From: Reyranella aquatilis
GTDB lineage: Bacteria; Pseudomonadota; Alphaproteobacteria; Reyranellales; Reyranellaceae
NCBI RefSeq assembly: GCF_020880995.1
Contig: NZ_JAJISD010000013.1
Location: 62,001-126,000 of the forward strand
Length of the DNA stretch: 64,000 bases
Reading direction: 5' to 3'
In this document: piece after piece, positions 40,415 through 49,014 of the stretch
How the letters are laid out: the number at the start of each line of letters is the position of its first letter
Numbering within the stretch: the first letter of the stretch is position 1
Program-made: the position numbers and the translations under genes
The notes under the pieces: model-generated
What the model was told of the DNA's origin: nothing
The model's input: only the letters and a program-made list of their open reading frames with translations
The model's database searches: none

Positions 40415-41988
40415 AGGGCGCGGCGGCCCCGGAACCGCAGGACCTTGCCGCGGAGGCTCGGATCGATGCGCGGCAGCCCGGCAAGCACCTGGCTGCAGAA
40501 GGGGTTGATGTTGGCGCCGACATAGTCGGTGAAGAGCGGCCAGAACTTGTTGTAGATCACGTTCACGCCGACGAAGCGGCGCGCCGTCCGGCGATTGGCA
40601 GGCCGCGTTTCGGCTTCGGACGCCGCGGCCTGCCTGAACAGCCGCGAGATCACCTTGAGACGCTTGGAATCGACCGGTCCGGCATGCCGGCCCGCCCGGA
40701 CGGGCTCGTCGGCCCGCTGGGTCGCAAGGCCGAACTCGAAGATGAACATATCGGTCTTTGGCAGCAGCGTCTCGAAGCTGGCCCGCTCGACTCCCTCCAG
40801 GTCCGTCGGCAGGCCCTCGCATTCCGTCGGCACGAGGATCTTGCCGGTGAAGCCCATGGCCTTCCAAGCCACGGCGAAGCGGCTCACGAATTCGGCCCGC
40901 GCCGCGACCATCATGACGGAGGTCGAACGCGGGAACGTCAGCATCTGGTCGCACACGAACGGAAGGGTGTGCGGGATGTCGTAGGTGAGATCGTCGTAGA
41001 GATGCCATTCGAGGCTGGTCGACGAGTAGGACACCTCGGCCGGCTTCATGGCCGCATCCAGCCCGGCGGTGAAGCGCTGGTACGATGTATCCCGATCAAG
41101 CCTGATCTCCTCGATCTCGACGTCGGGCCAGCCCCAGTTGTCGGCCTGGGCGGCGATGTAGGGCGTCGCCACGTCCCAGATGTACTGGTCCTGGTTGTTC
41201 ATGCGGGTCTGCCGGCCCTTGTTGTTGGCCGCCGCGACGCGGGTATGGTCGCAGTGATACCCGAACACCTTGTCGATCAGGGTATCGACACGGCCACGAT
41301 ATAGAGCAAGGCGCGCCGCCAGATTCGAATCGCAGTGCCAGCCGAGAAGCATCGACTCGTCGAAGCCGTGGATCTCGAACATGTCCTCGCGCAGCGCCGC
41401 CTGGAAGTCGCCCAGCGCGTCGTATTTCATCGGCATGAAGTTATGGACCACCTGGTTCAGGTGGTAGCGAACCGACCAGTCGCGCAGCTTGGCGAGATTT
41501 CCCGCCGGGTCGCGCCGGTCGAACGCGGCTTCCCAGAGCATCTCCGGCAGCTCGAAGCGCGGGATCTGATAGAAGCCGTCGGGAACGCCGCCCAGGATGT
41601 CGCTGAGCGATTCGTTCTCGACGCGCGGCACCAGCAGCATGTCGGTGTTGGTGTACAGGATCCAGCGGTTCCGCGGATTCGACCGCCGCAGAGCCACGTT
41701 GCGCGATTGCGATTCGAGCGCCACCAGGTGGGTCTTCGACTTCAGATGGGCGTGTTGCTCGGGACGGATCCTGAGGATCCGCATCACCTTCTTGGTCTTC
41801 TCCGTCAACGTGTCGTGGATCGCCTCTGGAAAGGTCGGATGATCGTCCGGCGTGTTGTAGTCGACGAAGAGAATTTCGTCGTCCGGATCGGACATGACCT
41901 CGGCGATCGCGTTGAAACTGATCGCGGCACGCTTGTGCAGGTTATAGCCGTGGGTGTCGTTGCGACCGTAGAGGATGACGGAGAACAT
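40411..41988 (-). CDS. GRND-type glycosyltransferase-like protein 1
   Basis: A 525-residue protein. The first strand FSVILYGRNDTHGYN, then EILFVDYNTPDDHPTFPEAI and the acidic RWILYTNTDMLLVP, follow the pattern of a GT-A fold (GT2-like) with an NTD in place of the usual DxD. An internal segment EIHGFDESMLLGWHCDSNLAARL matches the acceptor side of such enzymes. The C-terminal third is unassigned and ends in the basic GKVLRFRGRRAL. A second protein with GRND and VEWNPP at the same place is at 47537-49003. It lies downstream of the TPR gene by 39 bp. The donor sugar is unknown. Confidence 0.65.
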   Translation of the reverse strand: MFSVILYGRNDTHGYNLHKRAAISFNAIAEVMSDPDDEILFVDYNTPDDHPTFPEAIHDTLTEKTKKVMRILRIRPEQHAHLKSKTHLVALESQSRNVALRRSNPRNRWILYTNTDMLLVPRVENESLSDILGGVPDGFYQIPRFELPEMLWEAAFDRRDPAGNLAKLRDWSVRYHLNQVVHNFMPMKYDALGDFQAALREDMFEIHGFDESMLLGWHCDSNLAARLALYRGRVDTLIDKVFGYHCDHTRVAAANNKGRQTRMNNQDQYIWDVATPYIAAQADNWGWPDVEIEEIRLDRDTSYQRFTAGLDAAMKPAEVSYSSTSLEWHLYDDLTYDIPHTLPFVCDQMLTFPRSTSVMMVAARAEFVSRFAVAWKAMGFTGKILVPTECEGLPTDLEGVERASFETLLPKTDMFIFEFGLATQRADEPVRAGRHAGPVDSKRLKVISRLFRQAAASEAETRPANRRTARRFVGVNVIYNKFWPLFTDYVGANINPFCSQVLAGLPRIDPSLRGKVLRFRGRRAL

Positions 41989-42027
41989 GCTACCTCACGC
42001 GACAGACGATGGGCTCGACGTTGAAAC

Positions 42028-43161
42028 TCAGGAGGATCGCGCGAGTTCGTTGCGCGCCGCCGCATACTCGACGAGGTCGTGGGGCCCCTGCTCGACGACT
42101 TCCTGCCAACGCGAGCGCGCTGCAGCAGGGTCGGTCGCGGCCTTGAGGATGGCCATCTGGAAGAGCGCTTCCGCCCTTCGGCCGATCGTATCTGCCTGGG
42201 CGAGCACCGCATCGTCGCCGACCGAGCCGGCCTGCAGGGCAAGCAGCACACCGGGCCATCCCTCTTCGGTAACCGGGGCGCCACCGAGGGACTGCCGTCC
42301 CAGCCTCATCCGCGCGGCATTCAGATACAGCCTGAAGTACGGGTCCCGGGGATCGGCCTGGCTCGCCGCTTCCAGGTGGGGAAGGGCGGCCTCGTAGTCG
42401 GCGAGGCGAAGAGCCAGATACGCACAGACCGCCGGGCGACCGCCCGCGATCTCGAGCTGCAGCCGCCAGTCGGCGTTGGCCTCGGCGATCTTGCCCAGAG
42501 CCATGTTCACGATGCCCCGCGTGTTCAGCGCGCCGGCATCCCGCGGCCGGGCCGCGAGAACCTCATCCAGCAACTCCAGTGCGTCCTGATGACGACCGAG
42601 GGCCACCAGAGCCTCCGCCTTCAGGGCGAGCAGTTCCGGGAGCCCGGGACGCAGCTTCAGCGCGCGGTCGTAGTCCGCCAACGCACGTCCGGCATCGCCC
42701 TGGGCCAGATAGGCGTTCCCGCGCGCGATCAGGGGCAGGACGTTCCGCCGGAGCGACTGCCGTGCCGAACTATAGGAAATGATCTCGGAAACGTAGGGAC
42801 CGCGCTGGCGGGCATAGAAGGGCCTGTCCGGCGGACCCGGGCGATTGCGCGCGCGCGACAGCCGCGCCGCATCGTACCGGGCGCGGGCGAGGTCTTCCTG
42901 CCCCGTCAAATCGAGCATGGCGCCCTCGGCTTCGAGGGCGTCGGCAAACTCGGGATCGAGCGCCGCGGCATCGGCGAACATGCTGGCCGCCAGAGGGATA
43001 TTGCCTGTACGAGCAACGATCCGGGCTCGGAGGTAGAGGGCGCGGGCCTTGCTGAGCTCGATCGAGAGCGGCTTTTCCTCCCCCTCTCCGGACCGAGCGC
43101 CGCGACGCAGAGAGTCGCGCAAAGAGCCTGACAACCGTTCCAGCAAAGACAATTCGGTCAC
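42028..43161 (-). CDS. Tetratricopeptide-repeat protein
   Basis: A 377-residue mostly helical protein without signal peptide. TPR-type repeats are visible: KARALYLRARIVARTGNIPLAASMFADAAALDPEFADAL, the block RGNAYLAQGDAGRALADYDRALKLRPG, and ALVALGRHQDALELLDEVLAARPRD. The N-terminus is basic. Such proteins usually scaffold partner enzymes. It is first in a two-gene minus-strand unit with the GRND glycosyltransferase-like gene, so that protein is the likely partner. Its promoter must lie in the 43162-43537 gap shared with gmd. Confidence 0.8.
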   Translation of the reverse strand: MTELSLLERLSGSLRDSLRRGARSGEGEEKPLSIELSKARALYLRARIVARTGNIPLAASMFADAAALDPEFADALEAEGAMLDLTGQEDLARARYDAARLSRARNRPGPPDRPFYARQRGPYVSEIISYSSARQSLRRNVLPLIARGNAYLAQGDAGRALADYDRALKLRPGLPELLALKAEALVALGRHQDALELLDEVLAARPRDAGALNTRGIVNMALGKIAEANADWRLQLEIAGGRPAVCAYLALRLADYEAALPHLEAASQADPRDPYFRLYLNAARMRLGRQSLGGAPVTEEGWPGVLLALQAGSVGDDAVLAQADTIGRRAEALFQMAILKAATDPAAARSRWQEVVEQGPHDLVEYAAARNELARSS

Positions 43162-43537
43162 TTTTAGTGATTTCCCAGACCGCCGGCCACTTCTCCAGCT
43201 CCCATCCGTCGCGACCGGGGCCAGGAGTTTGGCTCGTCCGTGCGACCTGGAAACCGGTCATAGCGTGCAGGCGGGATTGCGTTTGGCATTTGACGACCCG
43301 GTCGGCTAACTCACGGCAGTAGAGGCGTCAAGCGAGTGTTCCCTTTTCGTCGGCCGGGTTCACCGGCGATCCGGCTCTGGCCCGTCGAAAGACCACTCGC
43401 CGCGATCAAACCAAGGCTTCAAACCCTATTGTAGTCGGTTCTTCTATGCTACGCCCTGCCGGCTTAAGCCAGTGCCCAAGGGCCCGATCGGCGGTTTCAG
43501 CCCCACAAAGTTGCCAGCGGACCAGCGACCCGAAAAA
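43162..43537. other. 376-bp divergent intergenic region between the TPR gene and gmd
   Basis: This is the longest gene-free stretch of the window. It must contain promoters for the gmd operon (plus) and the TPR unit (minus), but I found no -35/-10 pair at good spacing, no strong hairpin and no RNA gene. An upstream open frame from 43472 joins gmd but starts without family homology. The AT-rich part near 43420-43450 is the best place to look for the gmd promoter. Confidence 0.5.
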
Positions 43538-44575
43538 ATGACCAAAAGAGCGTTTCTCACAGGCGCCTCCGGCCAGGACGGCTCCTATCTGGCCGAGTTT
43601 CTGCTGGCGAAGGGATACGATGTTCACGCCATCGTGAGGCGAAGCTCCGTCTTCACCTCACAGCGGATCGACCACATCCTCAATCACCCCAATTTCCACA
43701 CTTACCTTGGGGATCTCACCGATTCCAGCAACCTGCACCGGCTGCTGGGTCGCATAGAGCCTGAAGAAATCTATAATCTCGCCGCCCAATCCCACGTCGC
43801 CGTCTCCTTCGAGGTGCCCGAGTACACGGCCGAGGTAGATGCGATCGGCTGCCTGCGGTTGCTGGATGCGATCAAGGATCTCGGGATCAAGCCGCGCTTC
43901 TACCAGGCCTCGACGTCCGAGCTGTTCGGTGGCGAGATCGGCACCCAGCCCCAGAGCGAGCAGACCAAGTTCCACCCCCGCTCTCCCTATGCCGCGGCCA
44001 AGCTCTACTCCTACTGGGTGACCACCAATTACCGGGAGGCCTACGGGCTGTTCGCCTGCAACGGCATCCTCTTCAATCACGAGTCTCCCCGCCGCGGCGA
44101 GACCTTCGTCACAAAGAAGATCACCAAGGCCGCCGCCCGCATCGCGCAGGGCCGGCAGAAGCAGCTCGTGCTCGGCAACCTCGAAGCCAAGCGCGACTGG
44201 GGTTACGCCAAGGATTATGTCGAGGCGATGTGGCTGATGCTGCAGCAGAAGGAGCCCGACGACTACGTCATCGCGACCGGCGAGGTCTATTCCGTCCGGG
44301 ACTTCGCGACGATGGCGTTCGGTGTGGCGGGCATCAAGCTGAAGTGGCGCGGCGAAGGCGTTTCGGAGCAGGCCGTGGATGCCGCGACCGGCGAGGTTCG
44401 GGTCGTCGTCGATCCGAAATACTATCGTCCCTCCGAAGTCGACTACCTGCAGGGCGACGCCTCCAAGGCGCACCGCATCCTCGGCTGGCAGCCACGGACG
44501 AGCCTGCCCGAGCTTGTCCGCCTGATGGTCGAGTACGACCTGAAGCATGACGGCTACAGCGGTGAGCACGGATGA
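43538..44575 (+). CDS. gmd: GDP-mannose 4,6-dehydratase
   Basis: A 345-residue extended SDR that converts GDP-D-mannose to GDP-4-keto-6-deoxy-D-mannose. The NADP loop is TGASGQDGSYLAE (8-20). The catalytic set is complete: STSELFG with Glu128, and Tyr151-x-x-x-Lys155 in SPYAAAKLYSYW. NHESPRRGETFVTKKI and LGNLEAKRDWGYAKDYVEAMW are diagnostic for GMD. The ATG at 43538 is chosen because homology starts there. It heads a coupled operon: its stop overlaps the next start by 4 bp. Confidence 0.95.
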   Translation: MTKRAFLTGASGQDGSYLAEFLLAKGYDVHAIVRRSSVFTSQRIDHILNHPNFHTYLGDLTDSSNLHRLLGRIEPEEIYNLAAQSHVAVSFEVPEYTAEVDAIGCLRLLDAIKDLGIKPRFYQASTSELFGGEIGTQPQSEQTKFHPRSPYAAAKLYSYWVTTNYREAYGLFACNGILFNHESPRRGETFVTKKITKAAARIAQGRQKQLVLGNLEAKRDWGYAKDYVEAMWLMLQQKEPDDYVIATGEVYSVRDFATMAFGVAGIKLKWRGEGVSEQAVDAATGEVRVVVDPKYYRPSEVDYLQGDASKAHRILGWQPRTSLPELVRLMVEYDLKHDGYSGEHG

Positions 44576-45492
44576 TCCTCGTCCTCGGTGCCACGGGCTT
44601 TCTCGGCAAGCGGGTGATCCGCCAGCTCGAAGCCACGAAGAGTGACTTTGTCTCGACTTCCCTCTCCGCCGGCGTCGACCTTCGCGACCGCGCGCAGACC
44701 CTCGCGTTGTTCGAGAAAGTCAGGCCGGCCTACGTGCTGAATTGCGCGGCCTATGTCGGCGGCATCCAGTTCGGGCTGAAGCATCAGGCGGAGATGTTCC
44801 GCAACAACCTCCTGATGACCATCAACCTGCTGGAAGCCGCGACGAGTACCAAGGTCCGGCGCGTGGTCAACCCGATCTCCAACTGCGCCTATCCCGGCGA
44901 CGCCACCCTCTTCCGCGAAGACGAATTCTGGGACGGCCCGCTGCACGATTCGGTGATGACCTATGGCTTCGTGCGCAAGGCCTCCTGGGTAGGTTCGTGG
45001 GCCTATGCGCAGCAATACGGCCTCGACGTCGTGAACCTCATCCTGTCGAACATGTACGGGCCCGAGGATCATTTCGAGGCGGAGCGCTCGCACGCACTCG
45101 GCGCCTTGATCATGAAGTTCGCCGAGGCAAAGGCCACCGGTGCCCCGGAGGTCGTCGTCTGGGGCTCGGGCAAGCCGGTGCGCGAGTGGCTGCACGTCGA
45201 CGATGGCGCCGAGGCGATGATCCGGGCCATCGGTGCGCCGGCCACGACCGACATCGTCAACATCGGTGTCGGCAAGGGCATCTCGATCCTCGAACTCGCC
45301 GAAGTGATCCGCGACGCGGTCGGCTACGAGGGCCGGATCGTACTCGATCCTTCCAAGCCCGACGGCGCCCCCTTCAAGACCGTGGACGGTTCGCGCGGCG
45401 CCCGGCTTCTGGGCTGGAGCCCGACACGCGGGCTGCGCCAGGGAATTCAGGACACGGTCGCCTGGTATGTCGAGCAAGGAGCCGCACGATGA
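44572..45492 (+). CDS. GDP-fucose-synthase-like NAD-dependent epimerase/reductase
   Basis: A 306-residue extended SDR. The loop LVLGATGFLGKRV (3-15), NCAAYVGGIQ, FRNNLLMTINLLEAA, the ISNCAYPGD-x-ED-x-DGPL region, the LSNMYGPEDHFE stretch and VVWGSGKPVREWLHVDD follow GDP-L-fucose synthase (Fcl). The catalytic stretch reads Tyr131-Gly-Phe-Val-Arg135-Lys136, so Arg sits at the +4 position normally held by Lys. Working on the product of gmd is the obvious inference: epimerisation/reduction of GDP-4-keto-6-deoxymannose, or a related modification. It overlaps gmd and the cupin gene by 4 bp each. Confidence 0.82.
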   Translation: MILVLGATGFLGKRVIRQLEATKSDFVSTSLSAGVDLRDRAQTLALFEKVRPAYVLNCAAYVGGIQFGLKHQAEMFRNNLLMTINLLEAATSTKVRRVVNPISNCAYPGDATLFREDEFWDGPLHDSVMTYGFVRKASWVGSWAYAQQYGLDVVNLILSNMYGPEDHFEAERSHALGALIMKFAEAKATGAPEVVVWGSGKPVREWLHVDDGAEAMIRAIGAPATTDIVNIGVGKGISILELAEVIRDAVGYEGRIVLDPSKPDGAPFKTVDGSRGARLLGWSPTRGLRQGIQDTVAWYVEQGAAR

Positions 45493-45896
45493 GCATCGTC
45501 GAGATCAAGGAAGGCGACATCGTGCTCGCCCGCCACATCCCGGCCGGTGCGGCCTGGGCCGGTGGCCTCAAGTTCTTTTCGCAGGACGAGGATTTCATCC
45601 AGGTCGGCACCTGGGGCTATCCGGCGGGTACCCTCCTGAAGGCGCACATCCACAACGAGGTGCCGCGCGAGGTCCTCTGGACCCAGGAAGTGCTGTACGT
45701 CCGCAAGGGATCGATCAGGGCGTCCATCTACAACACCACCGAGAAGAAAGTGGCCGAGCTGGTCATCGGCACGGGCGACATCGCCATCCTGCTGCGCGGC
45801 GGACACGGCTACGAGATCCTCGAGGACGGAACCGAAGTCCTCGAGGTCAAGAACGGTCCCTATGTCGGCGCGGACAGGGACCGCAGGCGGTTGTGA
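45489..45896 (+). CDS. Cupin-fold protein in sugar operon
   Basis: A 135-residue single-domain cupin-like protein. Beta-strands and conserved residues are seen in GTLLKAHIHNEVPREVLWTQEVLYVRKGSIRASIYNTTEKK and AILLRGGHGYEILEDGTEVLEVKNGPY, with His residues at the usual metal or sugar-contact places. It resembles WxcM-C/FdtA-type small cupins, which isomerise nucleotide-linked keto sugars, but is too divergent for a firm call. It is translationally coupled on both sides (ATGA at 45489, GTGA at 45893), so it belongs to the pathway. Confidence 0.7.
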   Translation: MSIVEIKEGDIVLARHIPAGAAWAGGLKFFSQDEDFIQVGTWGYPAGTLLKAHIHNEVPREVLWTQEVLYVRKGSIRASIYNTTEKKVAELVIGTGDIAILLRGGHGYEILEDGTEVLEVKNGPYVGADRDRRRL

Positions 45897-46459
45897 GCGA
45901 CAACCTCTTCTTCGATGAGGCCTTGCTGGCCCATCGCGGCAAGAACGTCATCATCGGCAAGACGGTTCGCATCCGCTATCCCGAGCTCGTCCGGCTGGGC
46001 GACAACGTCATCATCGACGATTTCAGCTACATCTCCACAGCGCTGGAGTGCGACGACTACGTCCACATCTCGGCCGGCGCCAAGCTGATCGGCGGGCGGC
46101 AGGCCACCGTCCGGTTTGGCCAGTTCTCGACCCTGGCGCCGAACGTCGTTCTGGCCGCCGGCAGCGACGACTATGTCGGCGGCATCGCCACGCCACTGGT
46201 GCCGCGCCGCGTCAAGGGCGCCGTCGAGGTCGGCGACATTACCCTGGGGCGACACTGCATCGTCGGCGCCAACTCGACCGTGCTGCCCAACGTCACGTTC
46301 GGTGACGGCGCCTGTCTCGGCGCACAGTCGCTGGCGAAGAAGAATCTCGAGGCCTGGACGCTTTACGGCGGCGTGCCGGCGCGCAAGCTGCGCGACCGCG
46401 ACAGGGTCGCAATCCTCGCCCTCGAAGAACAGTTCTGGAAGGAAGTCGGGAATGGTTGA
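45893..46459 (+). CDS. Hexapeptide-repeat (left-handed beta-helix) acyltransferase
   Basis: A 188-residue LbH acyltransferase starting at GTG 45893, which overlaps the cupin stop as GTGA. Repeats are visible from VIIGKTVRIRYPELVRLGDNVIIDDFSYIS through GAVEVGDITLGRHCIVGANSTVLPNVTFGDGACLGAQS, ending with YGGVPARKLRDRD. Such enzymes N- or O-acylate sugars with acyl-CoA; the catalytic His would be the one in LGRHCIVG or an equivalent. Just before an aminotransferase gene, N-acylation of a 4-amino sugar is the natural inference. It overlaps the aminotransferase gene by 8 bp. Confidence 0.85.
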   Translation: MSDNLFFDEALLAHRGKNVIIGKTVRIRYPELVRLGDNVIIDDFSYISTALECDDYVHISAGAKLIGGRQATVRFGQFSTLAPNVVLAAGSDDYVGGIATPLVPRRVKGAVEVGDITLGRHCIVGANSTVLPNVTFGDGACLGAQSLAKKNLEAWTLYGGVPARKLRDRDRVAILALEEQFWKEVGNG

Positions 46460-47561
46460 CCATTTCATCATGCAGATGCGTCCGCTCTTCGGCGAAGAGG
46501 AGAAGAAGGCGATCTGCGACTACATGGATGAAGACGGCTTCATCACGGAATTCAAGCGGACCACACAGTTCGAGCAGATGATTGCCGACTACACCGGCGC
46601 CCGGCACTGCATCGTGGTCAACAACGGCACGATCAGCCTGACGCTGGCGGCCATGGCGGTCGGCGTCGTCGCCGGCGACGAGGTCATCGTTCCCAACTAC
46701 ACGATGATCGCCAGCCCGAACGCCGTGAAGATGTTCGGCGCCGTCCCGGTGTTCGTGGACGTCGAGCGGGATACGCTGTGCTTAGACATCGAGCTGGTGA
46801 AGAAGGCAATCACCCCGAAGACCAGGGCGATCATGCTGGTCTCGGCCAACGGCCGCGCGCCGGCGGCCGGCATCGCCGCCTTCGAGGCCCTGGCGAAAGA
46901 GAAGGGAATCGCCCTGATTGAGGATTCGGCACAGTCGCTTGGCTCCTGGTTTCCCGACGGCCGCCATGTCGGACGCGCCGGCCGCGTCGGCAGCTTCTCC
47001 TTCTCCTCGCCCAAGATCGTGTCCACCGGCCAGGGTGGCGCCCTGATCACAGACGACGACGAGATCGCGCGCCGCCTGCGCCGCCTGAAGGATTTCGGCC
47101 GCTCGGGAGGCGGCAACGACATCCACGATTCGATCGGCTTCAACTTCAAGTTCACCGAGTTGCAGGCCTGCATCGGCATCGAGCAGATGCGCAAGCTGCC
47201 GGCCCGTGTGATCCGCAAGAAGGAGATCTGGAAGCGCTACCAGGAGAAACTTGCGGGCATCGACGGCGTCTCGGTGTTCCCGCACGACCTGGCGCTGACG
47301 GCGCCGTGGTTCATCGACGTTCGCGTCGAGCGCCGCGAGGGGCTGATCGACTATCTGAAGCAGCGCAACGTCGGGACGCGTGTCATGTATCCGCCGATCA
47401 CCCGGCAGGCAGCCTACGACCTACCCGGCGACTATCCGGTGGCGGAGGATGTCGGGCGGCGCGGCCTGTGGCTCCCCTCCGCTGTCCAGCTTTCGGACGA
47501 CGAGATCGACCACGTCTGCGAGGCAATCCGCGATTTCTACGAGGGCCCGAAGAACCGCTGA
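46452..47561 (+). CDS. DegT/DnrJ/EryC1/StrS sugar aminotransferase (perosamine-synthase type)
   Basis: A 369-residue PLP-dependent aminotransferase that installs an amino group on a 4-keto nucleotide sugar. VVNNGTISLTLAAMAVG, DEVIVPNYTMIASPNA, IALIEDSAQSLGS (Asp158) and SFSFSSPKIVSTGQGG with the PLP Lys188 are all present. The Lys excludes the ColD 3-dehydratase variant, which has His. With gmd upstream the likely product is GDP-perosamine (4-amino-4,6-dideoxymannose) or a relative, afterwards acylated by the LbH enzyme. The 3' end overlaps the convergent glycosyltransferase-like gene by 25 bp. Confidence 0.9.
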   Translation: MVDHFIMQMRPLFGEEEKKAICDYMDEDGFITEFKRTTQFEQMIADYTGARHCIVVNNGTISLTLAAMAVGVVAGDEVIVPNYTMIASPNAVKMFGAVPVFVDVERDTLCLDIELVKKAITPKTRAIMLVSANGRAPAAGIAAFEALAKEKGIALIEDSAQSLGSWFPDGRHVGRAGRVGSFSFSSPKIVSTGQGGALITDDDEIARRLRRLKDFGRSGGGNDIHDSIGFNFKFTELQACIGIEQMRKLPARVIRKKEIWKRYQEKLAGIDGVSVFPHDLALTAPWFIDVRVERREGLIDYLKQRNVGTRVMYPPITRQAAYDLPGDYPVAEDVGRRGLWLPSAVQLSDDEIDHVCEAIRDFYEGPKNR

Positions 47562-49003
47562 AGCCGGTACTTCATGCGTCCGTAGAGGCCCCTGGAGATC
47601 TCCTTCCGGGAGGATGGTCGGAAGCGCCCGAACAGCCGCGCCTCGCGGATCTTCAGGCGGACAGCCGGACCGTTGCCGCGAAACCGGCCGAACCGGACCG
47701 CCTTGCTTTCGGGCGGCATCTCCAGCCAGATCCCGACGGGTTCGCGACTGGCCCTCACCAGCGTCGGCGGCCGGCGATTCTGGTCGATGGCCTCAACGAC
47801 GAGGTCGCCCTGCAGCACATCCAGCGACAGGAATATCCAGCGGCGCTCGTTGCTTTTCGGTGGCGGCAGCTTGTCGGGCAGGCTGAGCGCCGCAACGTTG
47901 TCCACGACACCCTTGGCACCCTCGATGACGCCCGCCTCGTCCCGGCTCGCGATCGGTGCGACCCAGACCCAGTCGAGCGGCAGCTTCGTGATCTCACTGG
48001 CGCCGTCTGCCGGGTCCTGGTCGTTCCGTTGGGCATGCAGCGCAACCAGGCCCGCCCGCACCTTCTCCGCCCGCCTCGACGCATCTCCGTCCAGCGCCGG
48101 CGCCGGCGCATTCGCGGCACCGAGGCCGACGTGCCAGACGCGATCGCCGTCCCGCGTCCACGCGAAGCGCCCCAGCCCCCACTCGTCCGGATTGAGATAG
48201 GGCAGGCTCACCTCGGTCACATAGGACTGGCTGTCGTAGGCTCCGCCAGCATTCACGTAGGACTGGGTGTGGCTGATATGAAAGATGCGTCCCAGCAACT
48301 CGCAATCCATCCCGGCATCCATGCAGGTCCAGCACAGGCGCGAATCGAGATGCAACTTGGAGAAGTCGATCGCCTCGTCGAAGCCACGCAGGCCGGTCAT
48401 GGTCGCCCGGTCCATCATCAGGAAGTCGCCTGACGCATTCGTAAAGGGCGGCCGGTCGTAGGGCGGCTCCGAGCAGGTGTCGACCGACACGATATTCGCC
48501 GGATCCTCGATCTCGGCCGGCGTCGCGGAGACGAAGTCGATGTCGGCGCGGATGTTGACGCGCTCCGCGCGGTAGAGGCGATTGGCGACCAGTCCCTCGC
48601 GGGCGATGCGGTCGGCCAGCGCGCGGCCGAAGAAACAGTCGCCGCCCGTCACCACCAGGTAGTCGGCCTCGCTCGTCCTCACCGCGGCATTGATTGCCGG
48701 ATTGAGCATGATGGGCATGGGCCCCTGGCAGATCGCCTTGTGCACTTCCGGTGCCACGACCACACAGCGGACGTAGGGGAAACGCTCGACGAGCATTGGC
48801 GCCAGGAGCGGATTGCCGGCCGGCGGATTCCATTCCACGAAGGCGACACGGAACTCGTAGCCGTCTCGCGTCAGTACCGCTCGGTTGTAGGCAATGGCGG
48901 CGAGAAGCTTCTCAGTCCATTGCGGCTCGTAGTTGTCGTTGCGCCCGAGGATGATCGCCTCGATGACGCCCCGCCGTACCTGCCCTGCTTCGCCGGTGGA
49001 CAT
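47537..49003 (-). CDS. GRND-type glycosyltransferase-like protein 2
   Basis: A 488-residue protein with a GT-A-like N-terminal half: IEAIILGRNDNYEPQW, FRVAFVEWNPPAGNPLL, an acidic strand YLVVTGGDCFFG, and NASGDFLMMDRATMTGLRGFDE as the acceptor-side block. The C-terminal region (about 300-488) looks like a beta-rich module (WIFLSLDVLQGDLVVEA, VGIWLEMPPESKAVRFGRFRG) ending in a basic tail. It shares the GRND and V-x-W/Y-N-x-P signature with the protein at 40411-41988, so both probably transfer sugars in this locus. It is last of the minus-strand series. Confidence 0.68.
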   Translation of the reverse strand: MSTGEAGQVRRGVIEAIILGRNDNYEPQWTEKLLAAIAYNRAVLTRDGYEFRVAFVEWNPPAGNPLLAPMLVERFPYVRCVVVAPEVHKAICQGPMPIMLNPAINAAVRTSEADYLVVTGGDCFFGRALADRIAREGLVANRLYRAERVNIRADIDFVSATPAEIEDPANIVSVDTCSEPPYDRPPFTNASGDFLMMDRATMTGLRGFDEAIDFSKLHLDSRLCWTCMDAGMDCELLGRIFHISHTQSYVNAGGAYDSQSYVTEVSLPYLNPDEWGLGRFAWTRDGDRVWHVGLGAANAPAPALDGDASRRAEKVRAGLVALHAQRNDQDPADGASEITKLPLDWVWVAPIASRDEAGVIEGAKGVVDNVAALSLPDKLPPPKSNERRWIFLSLDVLQGDLVVEAIDQNRRPPTLVRASREPVGIWLEMPPESKAVRFGRFRGNGPAVRLKIREARLFGRFRPSSRKEISRGLYGRMKYRLQRFFGPS

Positions 49004-49014
49004 GGCGAAGCCCG

